A stretch of DNA of 64,000 bases. Source: Arbacia lixula. Lineage: Eukaryota; Echinodermata; Echinoidea; Arbacioida; Arbaciidae. This document shows positions 49,812 to 60,698 of the stretch, piece after piece. The position numbers and the translations under genes are program-made. The stretch's first letter is position 1; each line of letters starts with the position of its first letter. Where the stretch lies: positions 18,995,736 through 19,059,735 of the forward strand of contig OZ022580.1 in assembly GCA_963669155.1 (NCBI GenBank), written 5' to 3'. The notes below the pieces were generated by a model that had not been told where the DNA came from, did no database searches, and worked only from the letters and a program-made list of their open reading frames with translations.

Positions 49812-50586
49812 TTAACCCTATCTAGCCCGGAGGGGGGGGGGGGGCAAAAACAGCCCCCCCCCCCTCGACATTTTTCGCAATAAATTTGTAACGCGAAAAG
49901 ATCACGCCGCGACGTTTCAGGACTTTTTCCTTCAAGTCTCACGCATCTCTTAAGACCAAATTTGCGACGTGGGGGTACACGGTTCCGAAGTTACGTAACA
50001 TTGTGTATGTGCATGTCAGACCAAAAATTGCTCAAAAACATGATTTCATGTACAAATCCAATGCAAATTCTGTATCTAGTCAAAATTCATAAATGTATCA
50101 TTATTTCTATTATTACTGATGAAGAACAATAGATTTTGTTATTTATGACTGAAATAGTGTTGCCGACGGCAATCAAAAAAACAATGAAAAACATCAAGTC
50201 CGAAAAACAAAGAAATACATAAGAAATTAAAAAACAATAAAATACATAAGAAAAACCATTTTTTAAAATCCCAATTTGATAATTATCCTAAGAAGAGTGT
50301 CTGGACTGATATCTAGAAGTTTTGGGGCTATATTTAAAGATTTACAACCAAATTATGATTTTTATGCATTTAATTAGCATAATTAATTGATTAAAAATAA
50401 ATTTCAATAATTTTGGTGCAATTGGCAATTGAATTGTGGAGATTACTGCATCGGTGACGTATGTGCCAATTTTCGTCGCGATCGCGCGATCAACGGTCGA
50501 GATCTTAGGGGGGGGCTGTTTTTGCCCCCCCCCCCCCCCCCCCCGAGCTATGCGATTTCAAAATAGCCCAGGCTATATAGGGTTAA
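49812..50586. mobile_element. piggyBac-like nonautonomous element with TTAA duplication
   Basis: TTAA at 49812-49815 and at 50583-50586 flanks 767 bp (49816-50582). The left end reads CCCTATCTAGCCCGG and the right end is CCAGGCTATATAGGG, its imperfect inverse. Next to each end is a G-run/C-run snapback around GCAAAAACAGC (about 49831-49864) or GCTGTTTTTGC (about 50509-50544). No transposase is encoded. TTAA duplication and CCC-starting TIRs are the hallmarks of piggyBac elements. The insertion is inside the LINE RT and therefore younger than it. Confidence 0.82.
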
Positions 50587-50888
50587 GCCAGATTATCAAG
50601 AAGGCAAAGGAATACCGTTTTGACATCTGCTGCAGCTTTGTTGATTACGAGAAGGCATTTGACTGCCTAGACCATCAGTCATTATTCAATGCCTTAGAAA
50701 AGCAGGTCACAGATGGAAAGTACATTCGCCTAGTTAAGACCATCTATAAGGACTCTAGTGCCCGTGTACATCTAGAAAGCACTACAACAAATGCCTTTAA
50801 AATCCTGAAAGGGGTAAGACAAGGTAACCCCATCTCACCAAAGCTCTTCACTGCAGCTATTGAGGATGTCTTCAGAAACCTTGATTGA
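50587..50888 (+). pseudogene. LINE RT, palm part 1 (after the insertion)
   Basis: It resumes as SQIIKKAKEYRFD, then FVDYEKAFDCLDHQSLF with the first catalytic Asp, and GVRQGNPISPKLFTAAIEDVF. It stops at TGA (50886-50888), where relatives have Trp, so a point mutation made a stop. The frame that reads across the right edge of the inserted element from 50436 is only partly genuine; the genuine part begins after the TTAA. Confidence 0.85.
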
Positions 50889-51467
50889 TTATCATTGGGA
50901 ATAGTGGTGGATGGGGAACACCTGACACACCTCAGATTTGCAGATGACATTTTACTACTTAGCCATACACCTCAGGAACTGGAGAAAATGGTCCGAGAAC
51001 TAAGTGAAGAAAGTAGAAAAGCTGGACTGAAAATGAATATCACAAAGACAAAGGTAATGATGAGCAGTAGATTCAAAGAACACAAAATCACAGTTCGGGG
51101 GAGGACCGTAGAAAAGGTAGACAACTACATATATTTGGGCAAAAATATCTCCATAGAAAATGAAACAGCAGGGGAAGTGAATAGAAGGATTCAGTTGGCT
51201 TGGGCAAAATTTGGCAAGCTCAACTTTATCTTTCGTGATGAGAAGCTCCCTCTTTCTCTCAAGAAACAGATTTTCAACCAATGCATCATACCTGTGCTCT
51301 CTTATGGAGCAGAAATATGGACCACAACTAAGAGACTGGAGAGAAAACTCAGAGTAACCGAAAAGGGTATGGAAAGAATCATGATTGGTGTTACAAAGAG
51401 GGACAAAGTTAGAAACCAGGATTTGAGAAAGAAAACCAAAGTACAGGAAATTAAATCAAAGAAATAG
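50889..51467 (+). pseudogene. LINE RT, palm part 2, thumb and C-terminus
   Basis: Same LINE after the nonsense codon. LRFADDILLLSHTPQEL contains the intact FADD catalytic box (near residue 17 from 50895). KAGLKMNITKTKVMM, VEKVDNYIYLGKNIS, RRIQLAWAKFGKLN and NQCIIPVLSYGAEIWT follow, all typical of the thumb and connection. A stop (TAG, 51465-51467) interrupts before RWAGHLARR-DDRWT and RRGRQSRRWIDDIREYG, which continue in the same family order to about 51690. Confidence 0.87.
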
Positions 51468-51712
51468 AGGTGGGCTGGTCATCTAGCTAGGAGAAAAGAT
51501 GATAGATGGACTAATAAATCAACCATCTGAACCCCCAGGGCTAACACCAGAAGAAGAGGCAGGCAAAGTAGGAGGTGGATTGACGATATTAGAGAATATG
51601 GTAGTATGACATGGAAACGAACGGCACAAGATAGATCAAAATAGAAAAATGATGAGGCCTTCCTTCATCAGTGGAGAGAAATAGGCTAGAGATAGAGATA
51701 GAAATAAAGTTT

Positions 51713-51984
51713 ACAACATAAAATGTTTTGTAACAGATTAAAAAAAAAACAGAAATAATAAGACAAAGAAAAAAATCCATAATAATACGTAAATAGTACC
51801 ATAGCGAGTCAAAAAACATTGCAAATTGGAAATTAATTAAATAATTTGCATTCCTCTTTTCACTGTCCCCGATACCCCTTCCCTCTATCCAAGGTAAGAT
51901 GGAAAGAGTAGAAGATTGAAAGGGTGCAGATATGAAAAAAATTACAAGTGGAAGTGGAGAAGGTAAAAATTATCTGGTCATCTG
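51713..51984. other. AT-rich spacer
   Basis: Nothing recognisable between the LINE tail and the foldback element. Confidence 0.5.
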
Positions 51985-52962
51985 GGGCCTGTTTCTGCAT
52001 TTCGATGCCAGTAACATCTAATTTAGAACTCACGTTAGCGCCAATGATACTAAACCGATTCTCAAAGAGAATGCTAAGTCGGATATCACTGACATCTCGT
52101 GAATTGATACCGGATCAGACTTTTTTCAGACAAATTGATAGCCTTTCTCACGAAACTCTGCAATAATTGATAAAATATCAGGTTGAAATAATTGTAATTT
52201 TGTTAACTATGGGGCGAAGTATTGTTTAAAACGTTGATAATTCTATGGCTTGATGTGTAACGCATCATTTTCATGAAGATCCCTCATTTTATTCCGTTAA
52301 ATCAATTCATCGATTTTCTTCAATGCCTTCCATTTTGGTCATATTTGTGTTGAAAGATATAATGTAAATGATAGTCTACACAAACATGCCATTCTTAAAA
52401 TAAATGTCTGAATATTGAAGAAAGGGGTAATCACATGCATGTGTTGATATTCACAACTGATGGAAAACTCTCAATCAAACCATAACTAAATCATTCAAAA
52501 ATAAAGAAGCGAACATGAGTGAAGTTTCAACATTAAACAGTGTTAAAAGTTGGATTGCTTAGACTAGCCCTCTGATCTACGGAATGCTCGAATGATACTC
52601 AACATTTTGAAATATTTGTAAACCTTTTTCATGAATCTCGCGTTCAATGAAGTGATGTTAAACAAGCAAACCTCTTTCCCTGCCACAGCTGATTTTATTC
52701 TTAGCAAATTCTGACAAAATGCAGCAGAAATGTTATCATAGAACGCACATTATGCAAATTCATTCACTTTTCAACTCAGATTTCCATAAGTCACTATTGT
52801 TCTCAACGATCGTCCAATCGAGAACAATAGATGCGACAGGGTCCGAGCAGTTCCAGCATTTAGAGCTGAGGTTAGAGTTTATAGCTTTGAGAATCACCTC
52901 GGTGCTAACTATCAGAGTTAGAGCTGAGGTTAGAGTTGTCATCGTGTTGAGAAACGCGCCCC
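51985..52962 (+). repeat. Left arm of foldback
   Basis: Starts near GGGGCCTGTTTCTGCAT and ends at GAGAAACGCGCCCC. The inner end carries a 60-bp tandem pair around GAGCTGAGGTTAGAG (near 52863 and 52923). No long coding frame; the 84-codon frame at 52719 is a by-product. Confidence 0.8.
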
Positions 52963-53712
52963 TGGTTCTTTGACGCCTGATGGTCGTGGCTGGTCATCTG
53001 GTCCTGTGATGTCTGATGAGCTTGCCAAGTCAATTGGTCCTGTGACGCCTGTCCTTCCTGTAGCAAAGGTGTTACCAAATACATTTTGGATCTATTCAGT
53101 TAAAGGTATACATTTGAGGAACAAAGGAAGCTGTTCAAATCTGCATATAAAATATTTTTTTTTTTTTGAGTGAATATGAAACACTTCTACTTGAACTTGT
53201 GTTCATGTGCTGGCCAAGTCTATGTATATCAGAATTATTGAAGGGGAGGGGCAACCTTTTGCAACAACAACAAAAAAAGAATTATCTAAAATTTCTACTG
53301 CAGATAGATGATGATTCAATGATGCACAATTTTAGACTAAAAGATTTCATACTTTTAATGTGAAGTAATAAGATCAAATCCATTGTAAAGCTAGAGTATG
53401 CTTTTATATCAGCAAGTCAATGCATGATTTTTTTTGGCTGTGGTAACTTTATATTTATACACCATACTGATCGAGGTCATAACTCCACAACTGAAAAACA
53501 TATAAGTCCTAATAATTTGTTAAATGGGTTCCATTATCTCATATCTCACATCTCATTTGACCTTGCAATAACATTGACACTGCCTCTAAAACAATGTCCT
53601 TCTCATGTTAGAAGTACATGTAGTAATCAAAACCAATGTTCTGTCTTAGTTAATGCACTGATTTTTGGTTGTGGCGACCTTTTATAAAAACAGAAGTCAT
53701 AATTCTCAGAAG
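52963..53712. other. Centre of foldback, left part
   Basis: No gene recognised. A short phrase GGTCCTGTGATG/CGCCTG repeats near 53003 and 53037. The phrase TTTTTGGCTGTGG/TTGTGGC-GAC occurs near 53430 and 53663, suggesting an old duplication. Confidence 0.4.
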
Positions 53713-54229
53713 GTGCATCTTCATTAGCCTGATGTGGCGAAATATCTACTGTAGGTAGTTCTGATTGGGATAGCCTAGCCAGAGCACGAAATAGCTAGCT
53801 ATTTGTGTCTTCATTAGCCAGATCAGGCAAAATAGCTAGCTATTTGGTAGAGAAAATTTCCCAAGAAATCTTGGGCTAGATGGAGCTAGCTAGAGCTAGT
53901 TTGTGAACTAGCTAGAGCTAGCTCTGAGCGTCTTCATTAGCCTGAAAACTTCTCAATCCCGGCATGCATCAGCGTGCATGAGGCATTGTTTACGTAATAG
54001 GTTTTTATACGTACGTGAATGAGAGCTCACAAAAAAAGCCATGCAGTCGTGGCCTTTTTCCGTCGCACACTGGGTATGTGCGAACATCGGGTTAATTCAT
54101 GTATCCCCAGTTTCGAGCTTACATATCGTGACTTTTGAGCGAATGAAGACAGGATTGCAACTTCAGGCTAGTTCCCCGGATCCTCAAACTAGCTCACTAT
54201 TACATCTGATTGGGCTAATGAAGACGCAC
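53713..54229. mobile_element. Nested MITE, ~517 bp
   Basis: The left end GTGCATCTTCATTAGCCTGAT matches the inverse of the right end (54202-54229, ending GGGCTAATGAAGACGCAC) at most positions. The internal motif GTCTTCATTAGCC recurs near 53807 and 53929. The interior is rich in AGCTAGCTA palindromes (53790-53925). It has no coding capacity, so it is nonautonomous. It lies inside the foldback element and is therefore probably younger. Confidence 0.68.
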
Positions 54230-55380
54230 AGGTCTAGAGAACGGATTTTCTGAACAAATTTTCAAACAAGATTTTCAACTTCAAATTTTAGTGTTGCAGA
54301 AGGCTAACATCCTCTTAATCTTCAAAATTACCAAATATTGCACATTATTAGAATATTTGTATGAAAGTTGGCAACAAAACAATCGCTCAATGACCCATTT
54401 TGTTTTACAAATAGTTACCTGTCTCCAGGAAAGGTTCTCTGCATTGTCCTCTTTCCCCTCCTGCAAAGAGACACATATGAGGAGTGTTGTTTAGCATGAC
54501 TTTCATCATCACATAACTTGGATGAACATGTTCGTCATTGACAAACCTCCCTAAATTCTCACTTTCATGTATCAATGCTGAAGAGATAAGAAAAAGAGTT
54601 GGGCATTTCAATGGAAAGTGGTCCTGAGCAAAACAAAACCTAAATAGTACATACTCCAGAATCACATGCACTAGCTCTCAGGACTAATTGGGTATTACTG
54701 AAAAGAGCTAACAAGGTCATTCATTTAAGCAAAAACACACTTTGATGTGATTTTTTTGGGGATGGGGAGACTAATTTTGTTTTTGTTTTTCTGGTAAAAA
54801 CATCATTTACAGGGTATCATCATCTCATACTCACGATCATTTCAGATTCAATTTCATCACTTCTGCGTAATTTCTCTGAAAAACCTGAATATTGGAAATC
54901 ATCAATCTCTAAATGTTTATGAATGAAATAACCAGGTCTTTATTTAGACACGTGTTCACAAAAGGAGGTTTATTCACACCATGGACTAAACCATGGAATG
55001 CTACTTGTAGACCGGTAAAAAAATATAAAACACATTTCTCAATTTCTATATAGTAATAACGGACCTCAGAACATAGACCTTCTTAATATTGTCTTTAAAA
55101 AATGTGTAACTTATTCAATAAAGTTAGAGAGTAAGGAATAGTCAGCAACACAAACCAAAACAATTATGTGTGCTCGATCCCTCTGGACTTTAACATAGCT
55201 CTGCCTGAAGTTTTCCTCGAGGAGCATCTAATTAACCCAAAACATCATATCTTAAAAGACCCTGTCCGAACCCACTTATACTTAATTGGAAAGCTAATGT
55301 TAGCTGCATGATACATAAATATCAATTATATACTATTTCAGTATTTGCCATGCAGAGGGAAAACAGATGTCTGAAGACTA
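54230..55380. other. Centre of foldback, right part
   Basis: AT-rich DNA, no gene. Overlapping open frames at 54281-54671 on both strands have no family features. Confidence 0.45.
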
Positions 55381-56368
55381 GGGATGCGTTTCTCGACACG
55401 ACGACAGCTCTAACCTCAGCTCTAACTCCGATAGTTAGCACTGAGGTGATTCTCGAAGCTATTACAACTCTAACCTCAGCTCTAAATGCTGGAACTGCTC
55501 AGACACTGTCCCATCTATTGTTCTTGATCGGACAATCCTTGAGAACAATAGTGACTTATGGAAACCTGAGTTGCGTAATTCGGACTGAAAAGTGAATGAA
55601 TTTGCATAATGTGCGTTCTATGATAACATTTCTGCTGCATTTTGTCAGAATTTGCTAAGCATTAAATCAGCTGTGGCAGGGAAAGGGGTTTGCTTGTTTA
55701 ACATCACTCAATTGAAGGCAAAATTAATGAAAAAGGTTAACAAATATTTCAAAATATCGAGTATGATTTGAGCATTCCATAGATCAGAGGGCTAGTCTAA
55801 GCACGCCGACATATTAACACTGTTAAATGTTGAAAATTCACTTGTGTTTGCTTATTTCTTTTTGAATGATTAAGTCTACGTTTGATTGAGATTTTGCATC
55901 AGTTGTGAATATCAACATATGCATGTGATAACCCCTTTCTTCAATATTCAAACACTTATTTTAAGAATGGCATGTTTGCATATAGTATCTTTAAAGGTAT
56001 CTTTCAATATTATGAATATGACCAAAATGGAAAGCATGAAAGCTAGAAAATCAATGAAGTGATTTAACAGAAGAAAATGAGAGATTGATAGCACAACAGT
56101 CCTCGTTATAGACTAATCAACGTTTTAAACAATACCTCGCCCCATATTTAACAAAATCATGATTTTTCAACCTGACATTTTATCAATTATTGCGGAGTTT
56201 TATGAGAAAGGCTATTACTAGTTTGTCTGAAAATTCTGATCAGGTATCGAAACACGAGTTGTCACTGATATCCGACTTAGCATTCTCTTAGAGAAACGAT
56301 TTAGCATCATTAATTCTACTAGCGTAAGTTCTAAGTGAGATGTCACTGGCATAGAAATTTACAGATCT
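55381..56368 (-). repeat. Right arm of foldback
   Basis: Begins GGGATGCGTTTCTCGACACG, the inverse of the left arm's inner end, and shows the same 60-bp pair (CTCTAACCTCAGCTCTAA at about 55408 and 55468). The outer end is near ATAGAAATTTACAGATCTG. Confidence 0.8.
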
Positions 56369-56443
56369 GAATACAGAAAGTAGCGCCACAGCCGCCATAT
56401 CATGCAATAACTGTTGGTATATCCCACTAATTTTATGACTTTG

Positions 56444-56514
56444 AACCCTAAACCTAACCCTGACCCTAACACTATTCCTAATTCTAAACCTACCCCTGAC
56501 CCTAACCCCAACCC
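56444..56514 (+). repeat. Degenerate telomere-like CCCTAA tract
   Basis: About 70 bp of imperfect hexamers: AACCCTAAACCTAACCCTG, ACCCTAAC, CCTAATTCTAAACC, ACCCTAACCCC. The unit matches the C-strand of the TTAGGG telomere repeat used by deuterostomes. Heavy degeneration indicates an old interstitial tract, not a live telomere. Confidence 0.7.
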
Positions 56515-56821
56515 GGCCTATATAGACAACTTATTTGCCGTTGAATAATGATTCAGTTGATTTTGGGGACGTGATTAGTACGGATTCTCCACGGGCGAGT
56601 AACGGGTAGCTATCCGCCTAGGCTGCCGGCGCCAGTATGGTCTACTCTAGCCCCGGACCGGACTGCTCCCGCGCAGCGGGAGCTGCGTGAGCGGGCTGAT
56701 CGCAGTAAGGTCTACACTTATGAACTAGCGCCGGTTTGGATTCTAGCGTAGATCTAGATAGAGACAAGGATCTGTTTAAATATGGGATATTCCTAACTTA
56801 CCTTTATAATTATAAATTAAT
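56515..56821. other. GC-rich patch with perfect hairpin
   Basis: The hairpin 56665-56672 (GCTCCCGC) pairs with 56676-56683 around loop GCA. The surrounding 56570-56760 is unusually GC-rich and CpG-containing for this area. No gene recognised. Confidence 0.5.
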
Positions 56822-57041
56822 TCTGATGACGACTTGGATACTTGCTGCTAGCTAGCTGAGCTGCGCACCGTCTCGCCGACGCGTGCGCCCGGGGAGTTTA
56901 TACCACTGCACTGACGTACGTATGTCGCGCGCGTGATGCTAGCTAGGGGTGCTTTGAGGAGACACTTTTTGCTAAAACATACCGTTCAAGGGAGACCTTT
57001 CGGCAAATATATGTATATCTTACTGCGCATGAGCGCGATGG
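56822..57041 (+). repeat. Diverged solitary relative of the satellite's non-LINE segment
   Basis: Matches monomer positions about 927-1095 with substitutions and indels: TCTGATGACGACTTG, then a divergent GC-rich stretch, TCGCGCGCGTGATGCTAG, GAGGAGACACTTTTTGCTAA, CAAGGGAGACC, and CGGCAAATATATGTATATCT. The LINE part is not adjacent. This shows that the non-coding half of the monomer exists separately in the genome. Confidence 0.85.
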
Positions 57042-57506
57042 AATCAATTACTTTTAAAAAGAGGGTGTTTTTCACACCATAAGGGATATATCTTTATCCT
57101 TTAAAAACTGATGAACAAGTTACACATCATTACGTTGGTACAATCACATGTGATCTTAGGTATGGATATCCCACACATATAGGCCGGAGAAAGCGAGATA
57201 TATCAAATATACTTTGTGTCTCCGTAATACACTTTTATAACAACTTCGAAAAAAAAAAAGTATACCCCCTAATATTTGAAACAGTTTCTACTTTAAATTG
57301 ATGTACCCTGGTATCGAATGGACAATGCCAACATAGAGCTACGGTGTTAACATGAATATTCGTGACGCATTTTGGACACGTGATCCATGGATAACTGTAT
57401 TATGAGGTGTCAAAACGTTAAGGAGACACAAAAATGTCTCCTTTACGCGGGTGTCTCCCTAAGGTAGGTATAATAACACCGGAATGTCTCCCTAATGCGG
57501 GATCCA

Positions 57507-57509
<3 letters not shown>
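57042..57509. other. AT-rich DNA with GGAGACA/TGTCTCC inverted motifs
   Basis: AAGGAGACA and TGTCTCCTTT form a short hairpin near 57419-57445, and GTGTCTCCCTAA recurs near 57451 with a related copy at 57485. The same AAGGAGACAC and GGGAGAC words occur in the satellite, so this may be the far end of the same dispersed element. No gene. Confidence 0.45.

Positions 57510-57561
<52 letters not shown>
57510..57561 (+). repeat. TA microsatellite
   Basis: Uninterrupted TA dinucleotides, about 25 units. A second TA run lies at 57763-57799. Confidence 0.95.
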
Positions 57562-57562
<1 letters not shown>

Positions 57563-57590
57563 AAGAATAGAGGATGCGATGGCGCTGATT

Positions 57591-57623
57591 ACTAGGGGCG
57601 CTTATTACATAAGCGCCCCTAGT
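57591..57623. other. Perfect 15-bp GC-rich stem-loop
   Basis: 57591-57605 (ACTAGGGGCGCTTAT) pairs perfectly with 57609-57623 around loop TAC. It sits between the two TA runs. It could be a small transposon footprint or a structured RNA element; nothing nearby decides this. Confidence 0.8.
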
Positions 57624-57761
57624 TTCAGTTTAAAATACGCTTGTTGTACGCAATCATGTTTTTGTGTAAATTGTTCAGTCATTCATTCTTGATAAAGGTC
57701 TATGACCGAAAATTCGAATAATTTTTCTTCTCCGGCGTTTCATTTAATTTTTTTGTCTTCA

Positions 57762-57762
<1 letters not shown>

Positions 57763-57799
<37 letters not shown>
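57763..57799 (+). repeat. TA microsatellite, second
   Basis: AT/TA dinucleotide run following CTTCATC. Confidence 0.95.
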
Positions 57800-57800
<1 letters not shown>

Positions 57801-59471
57801 ATATGCATTTATATAGAGAGTTTCAGACCTTTAGTAAGTGTACTCTTTTGGAAATTCAAATTATTTTGTATTATTCTATACATTGTATAAACCACAAGAA
57901 TGTTATGTAGTCTTGTAAAAAAAAAAATCGTGTAAATGAGAAAACTACCAGTGTTCAACAATTGTGTACACAACAGACCTCCTTACTGTTTGCTTTTCAG
58001 GCTCAGCTTTGTTTTCAATGTTGCTCAAGGTTAGATTTCCCGCTCTTTATGAACCCTGATCATGTTAGGAGGTCAAAATTTGCAATGGAACTGCAGTAAC
58101 CTAATTGGTTTTCTTGAATTGCGCCCTATAATGAATGTGAAGTTTATTCAGAGCATCGGTATGTGACTGGAGTAAAGCCAGCCCCAAATATGCGGGCTCA
58201 GTAAAGCACGGATTGATACAATTGAGTTGGTTTGATTGATATGTGGAAGATGGTATTTATTTGGAATTGTGAGAATCTGCAGTTAAGTGAACGACACTAT
58301 ATTTTTAGACGATTTACCAACACATATATTCTGGGATCGTAAAAGTCAATATAAACCCTTGAAGGTCACTTGCAAGTTCATTTATTATTGTACTATGACA
58401 CGGTTATTTTTGGTCTGAGTACATTTAAATGTTCTGCCTTGTAAGTTATGTTGGTATTAGGAAGCTAGACAAGTAACAAATTGCACACAACCAAGTACAA
58501 TGAGCATGATGAGAGCTGGAGAAATACTGCTCGAGGAAGATACGAAATATGGTCTCTATGGAGATGTGGTCTTTTTGTACAAGTTACTATATTACAGGAC
58601 TCAATGAGAAGCATTCAAGGGTAACACTCTGGCAGGTGCTGTTTCTGAACAGGTGGCCACGAAAGCAGGTTTCACTGTGGCTGCTGTTATTGAATTGATG
58701 GACCTCCTTTGTACAGAAAGCTCTTTATTTTCTAACTTAAATTAAAGCAATACTAGCCCTTTTTGTACACACTTGAGGTTTTGAGGTTTGTTTATACATG
58801 AATGTAAATTACCGCATCTGTCTCTTCTCACATGCCTACTCTTGTCAGATTATAAACACTATTGACTTGGGCATTTCCTCGATGAAACGTGGCAGAAGAA
58901 CGTTGGCAGAAGCAAGTGTAAAGCAACACACTGATCATGTTTTTTTATAGGCCTACATATAATATAACGCACATGACATGAAGTATTTAGAAATCTAAAG
59001 GAAAATGAAATAATATGGGCCATTATGGATATGGATATGGATATGGATCCATGTAAAGCAAAATGAAACATTGTATGTTTGTCTACTCATCTTCAGTACC
59101 TTCGTTTTATTCATTTTCCTTTCACTTTGTGTTTCTATGCTCAGAACTTTCGTACCCCCCCCCCCCCTTAATACACCCCTCTCACCCTCTCACCTCTTTA
59201 TTTTTCTCTTGCCCAATTCCCTATGTCACCAAAAGTCACAGTCCCTACTCCATCCGTTATGATTTCCATCCCCCTTCTTTCACTTCTATCTTTAAGTGCA
59301 ACTCACTCACTTCACATACAGACACATACACCCCACCTCCCCCTTCTTCGGCCTGAAGGGCCTCACTTCTCTGGAGACCAGTTCGCGACTTCTTGGCGAC
59401 ATCTTGGCGACGTCCTGAAGACTAGCCAGCACTCCGGGGAGTCGCGGGATCTTTAAACACGGTCGAATGGG
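57800..59471. other. AT-rich unassigned DNA
   Basis: No gene recognised. Contains an ATGGAT hexamer repeat at 59024-59050 and C-runs near 59154-59168. The phrase CTGGAGAC near 59371 is inverted at about 59527 (GTCTCCAG), flanking a GA/G tract, so these could be the edges of a small element. Confidence 0.45.
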
Positions 59472-59502
<31 letters not shown>

Positions 59503-59522
59503 GGGAGGGGGGGGGGGGGGGG
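59472..59522 (+). repeat. GA microsatellite running into a G-run
   Basis: AGAGAG repeat followed by GGGGAGGGG and about 14 G. A purine-only strand of this kind can form triplex or quadruplex structures. Confidence 0.9.
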
Positions 59523-60276
59523 TTCCAGTCTCCAGCAGGTCTCAGAGACGTTGTGAAGACTAAAACTGGCCGTGAGTTGGGAGACGTCTCAGAAACTGGC
59601 TTGGGACCAAAGAGACTAAACATAAAAGCATGTAAACGAAATATGTCAGCGCGAATCATGTTGTTATTGTTGCATATTCGGCTTTGGTCAGCTGACGCGG
59701 CCCGGTCAGGACATGACTTGGAGCATTATGAATTAATATGAGACATCTTGTTATTGTTGTTGTGTTTTGTAAAGCCTGAAATGGAGAATGGGGCAGCCGC
59801 TGATGATTCCGTATCCCTATGGACAGTTTGAAAAAAGTGTGTGTGTGTGTGTGTGTGTGTGCGTGTGTGTGTGTGTTTGCGTGTTAGGGGGCGGGGGCAA
59901 TTCGCCACCCACCCCCCCCCCCCTTCCTCTTATATCCGCAAAGAGAAAGATATTTAGCATGATTAATCCTTTTAAAATTTGACAAATCATACATTTTGTA
60001 TTAAGACACTTGATAACAAGACATTTTTTTTAATCTATAAACATCACATTTGAGCTTTAGCTTATGGAAATCAAAATCATTGAGAATACCATTTAGCACA
60101 AAAAAAGGGTCACCAGTTATGCATAAAGTCGTTCTTAGCTTAAGAACAACTCGGTGAAACACCCTCTCCTTTTTTGTGTAATGACAGTTGCGTATTGCGA
60201 TGAACTTTGAAGTTGTGTAGGTGAATCATAAGCGAAGGATGACTCGTAGACCCAAAGTGTATACCAGGTTTTTTTA
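59523..60276. other. Unassigned DNA with GT repeat and G/C snapback
   Basis: GT repeat at 59837-59876, then GGGGGCGGGGGCAATTCGCCACCC and a C-run (59886-59923) that can fold back. No gene seen. Confidence 0.6.
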
Positions 60277-60684
60277 TGTATTGGGTTAGGTACATAAAGA
60301 TAACACACAAGACACGAACAGCGAGCAAGAGTGACTTGTCTGCTTGATGTATAAACTACAAGTGTCTTTATTCTGGAATACTTTCGATTATATATACAGG
60401 GTATAATATTTCCATCATTAGTCATAATTGGTACTGGTTGGTACAAGGATGTATGGGGTGAGAGAAGTAAGGGAGTGCCCATTGGCAGGATGTTGTTGTC
60501 AAGTGAATACATAGATTGGAATGCGGGAATAAAAGGAGAACTGATAGTTTGAGACAGAGCGAAGTACAAAGTGAAAGTGTTACATGCAAGGCATGATTGA
60601 AACTTAAAGGAGCATGACACAAAGATACATGTAATATAGACGTGCAATATATCTCATAGCAATCATGTAGTTCAATACACTACA
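60277..60684 (-). repeat. 3' LTR
   Basis: 408 bp, colinear with the 5' LTR apart from substitutions and about 20 extra bases around 60548-60572 (near CTGATAGTTTGAGACAGAGC). The long minus-strand open frames inside both LTRs are by-products. Confidence 0.88.
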
Positions 60685-60689
60685 TTTCA

Positions 60690-60698
60690 TCCCTCCCT
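60690..60698 (-). promoter_or_regulatory. Polypurine tract
   Basis: Minus-strand AGGGAGGGA, five bases before the 3' LTR start (60684). Plus-strand DNA priming site of the element. Confidence 0.65.

Larger units (their letters stand above)
49200..51712 (+). mobile_element. RTE-like non-LTR retrotransposon, split by an insertion
   Basis: Open reading continues from upstream of 49216 through the pre-RT and RT fingers to 49811, is interrupted by a foreign element, then resumes at 50587 with palm, thumb and C-terminal region to about 51690. A short GATAGA-type repeat follows (51688-51712), consistent with a LINE tail. The N-terminal endonuclease is missing, so the copy is 5'-truncated. Protein motifs match the family often annotated as endonuclease-reverse transcriptase in invertebrates; RTE-like is my best guess. 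Confidence 0.85.
51985..56368. mobile_element. Foldback element with two ~1-kb inverted arms
   Basis: The left arm (51985-52962) and right arm (55381-56368) are reverse complements over their whole length with moderate divergence. Examples: GAGAATGCTAAGTCGGATATC in the left arm against GATATCCGACTTAGCATTCTC in the right; CAGCTGATTTTATTC against the AAATCAGCTGTGG side. The centre (52963-55380) has no recognised transposase. This could be one long-TIR/foldback transposon or two copies of a 1-kb element inserted head to head. No target duplication was found, and the right outer edge is less well defined than the left. Confidence 0.75.

Noticed and set aside
54281-54671. Frames on both strands in the foldback centre
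   Set aside because: Overlapping on opposite strands without domain evidence.
60135-60647. 170-codon minus frame
   Set aside because: It lies almost entirely in the 3' LTR and its counterpart recurs in the 5' LTR; it is not a separate gene.
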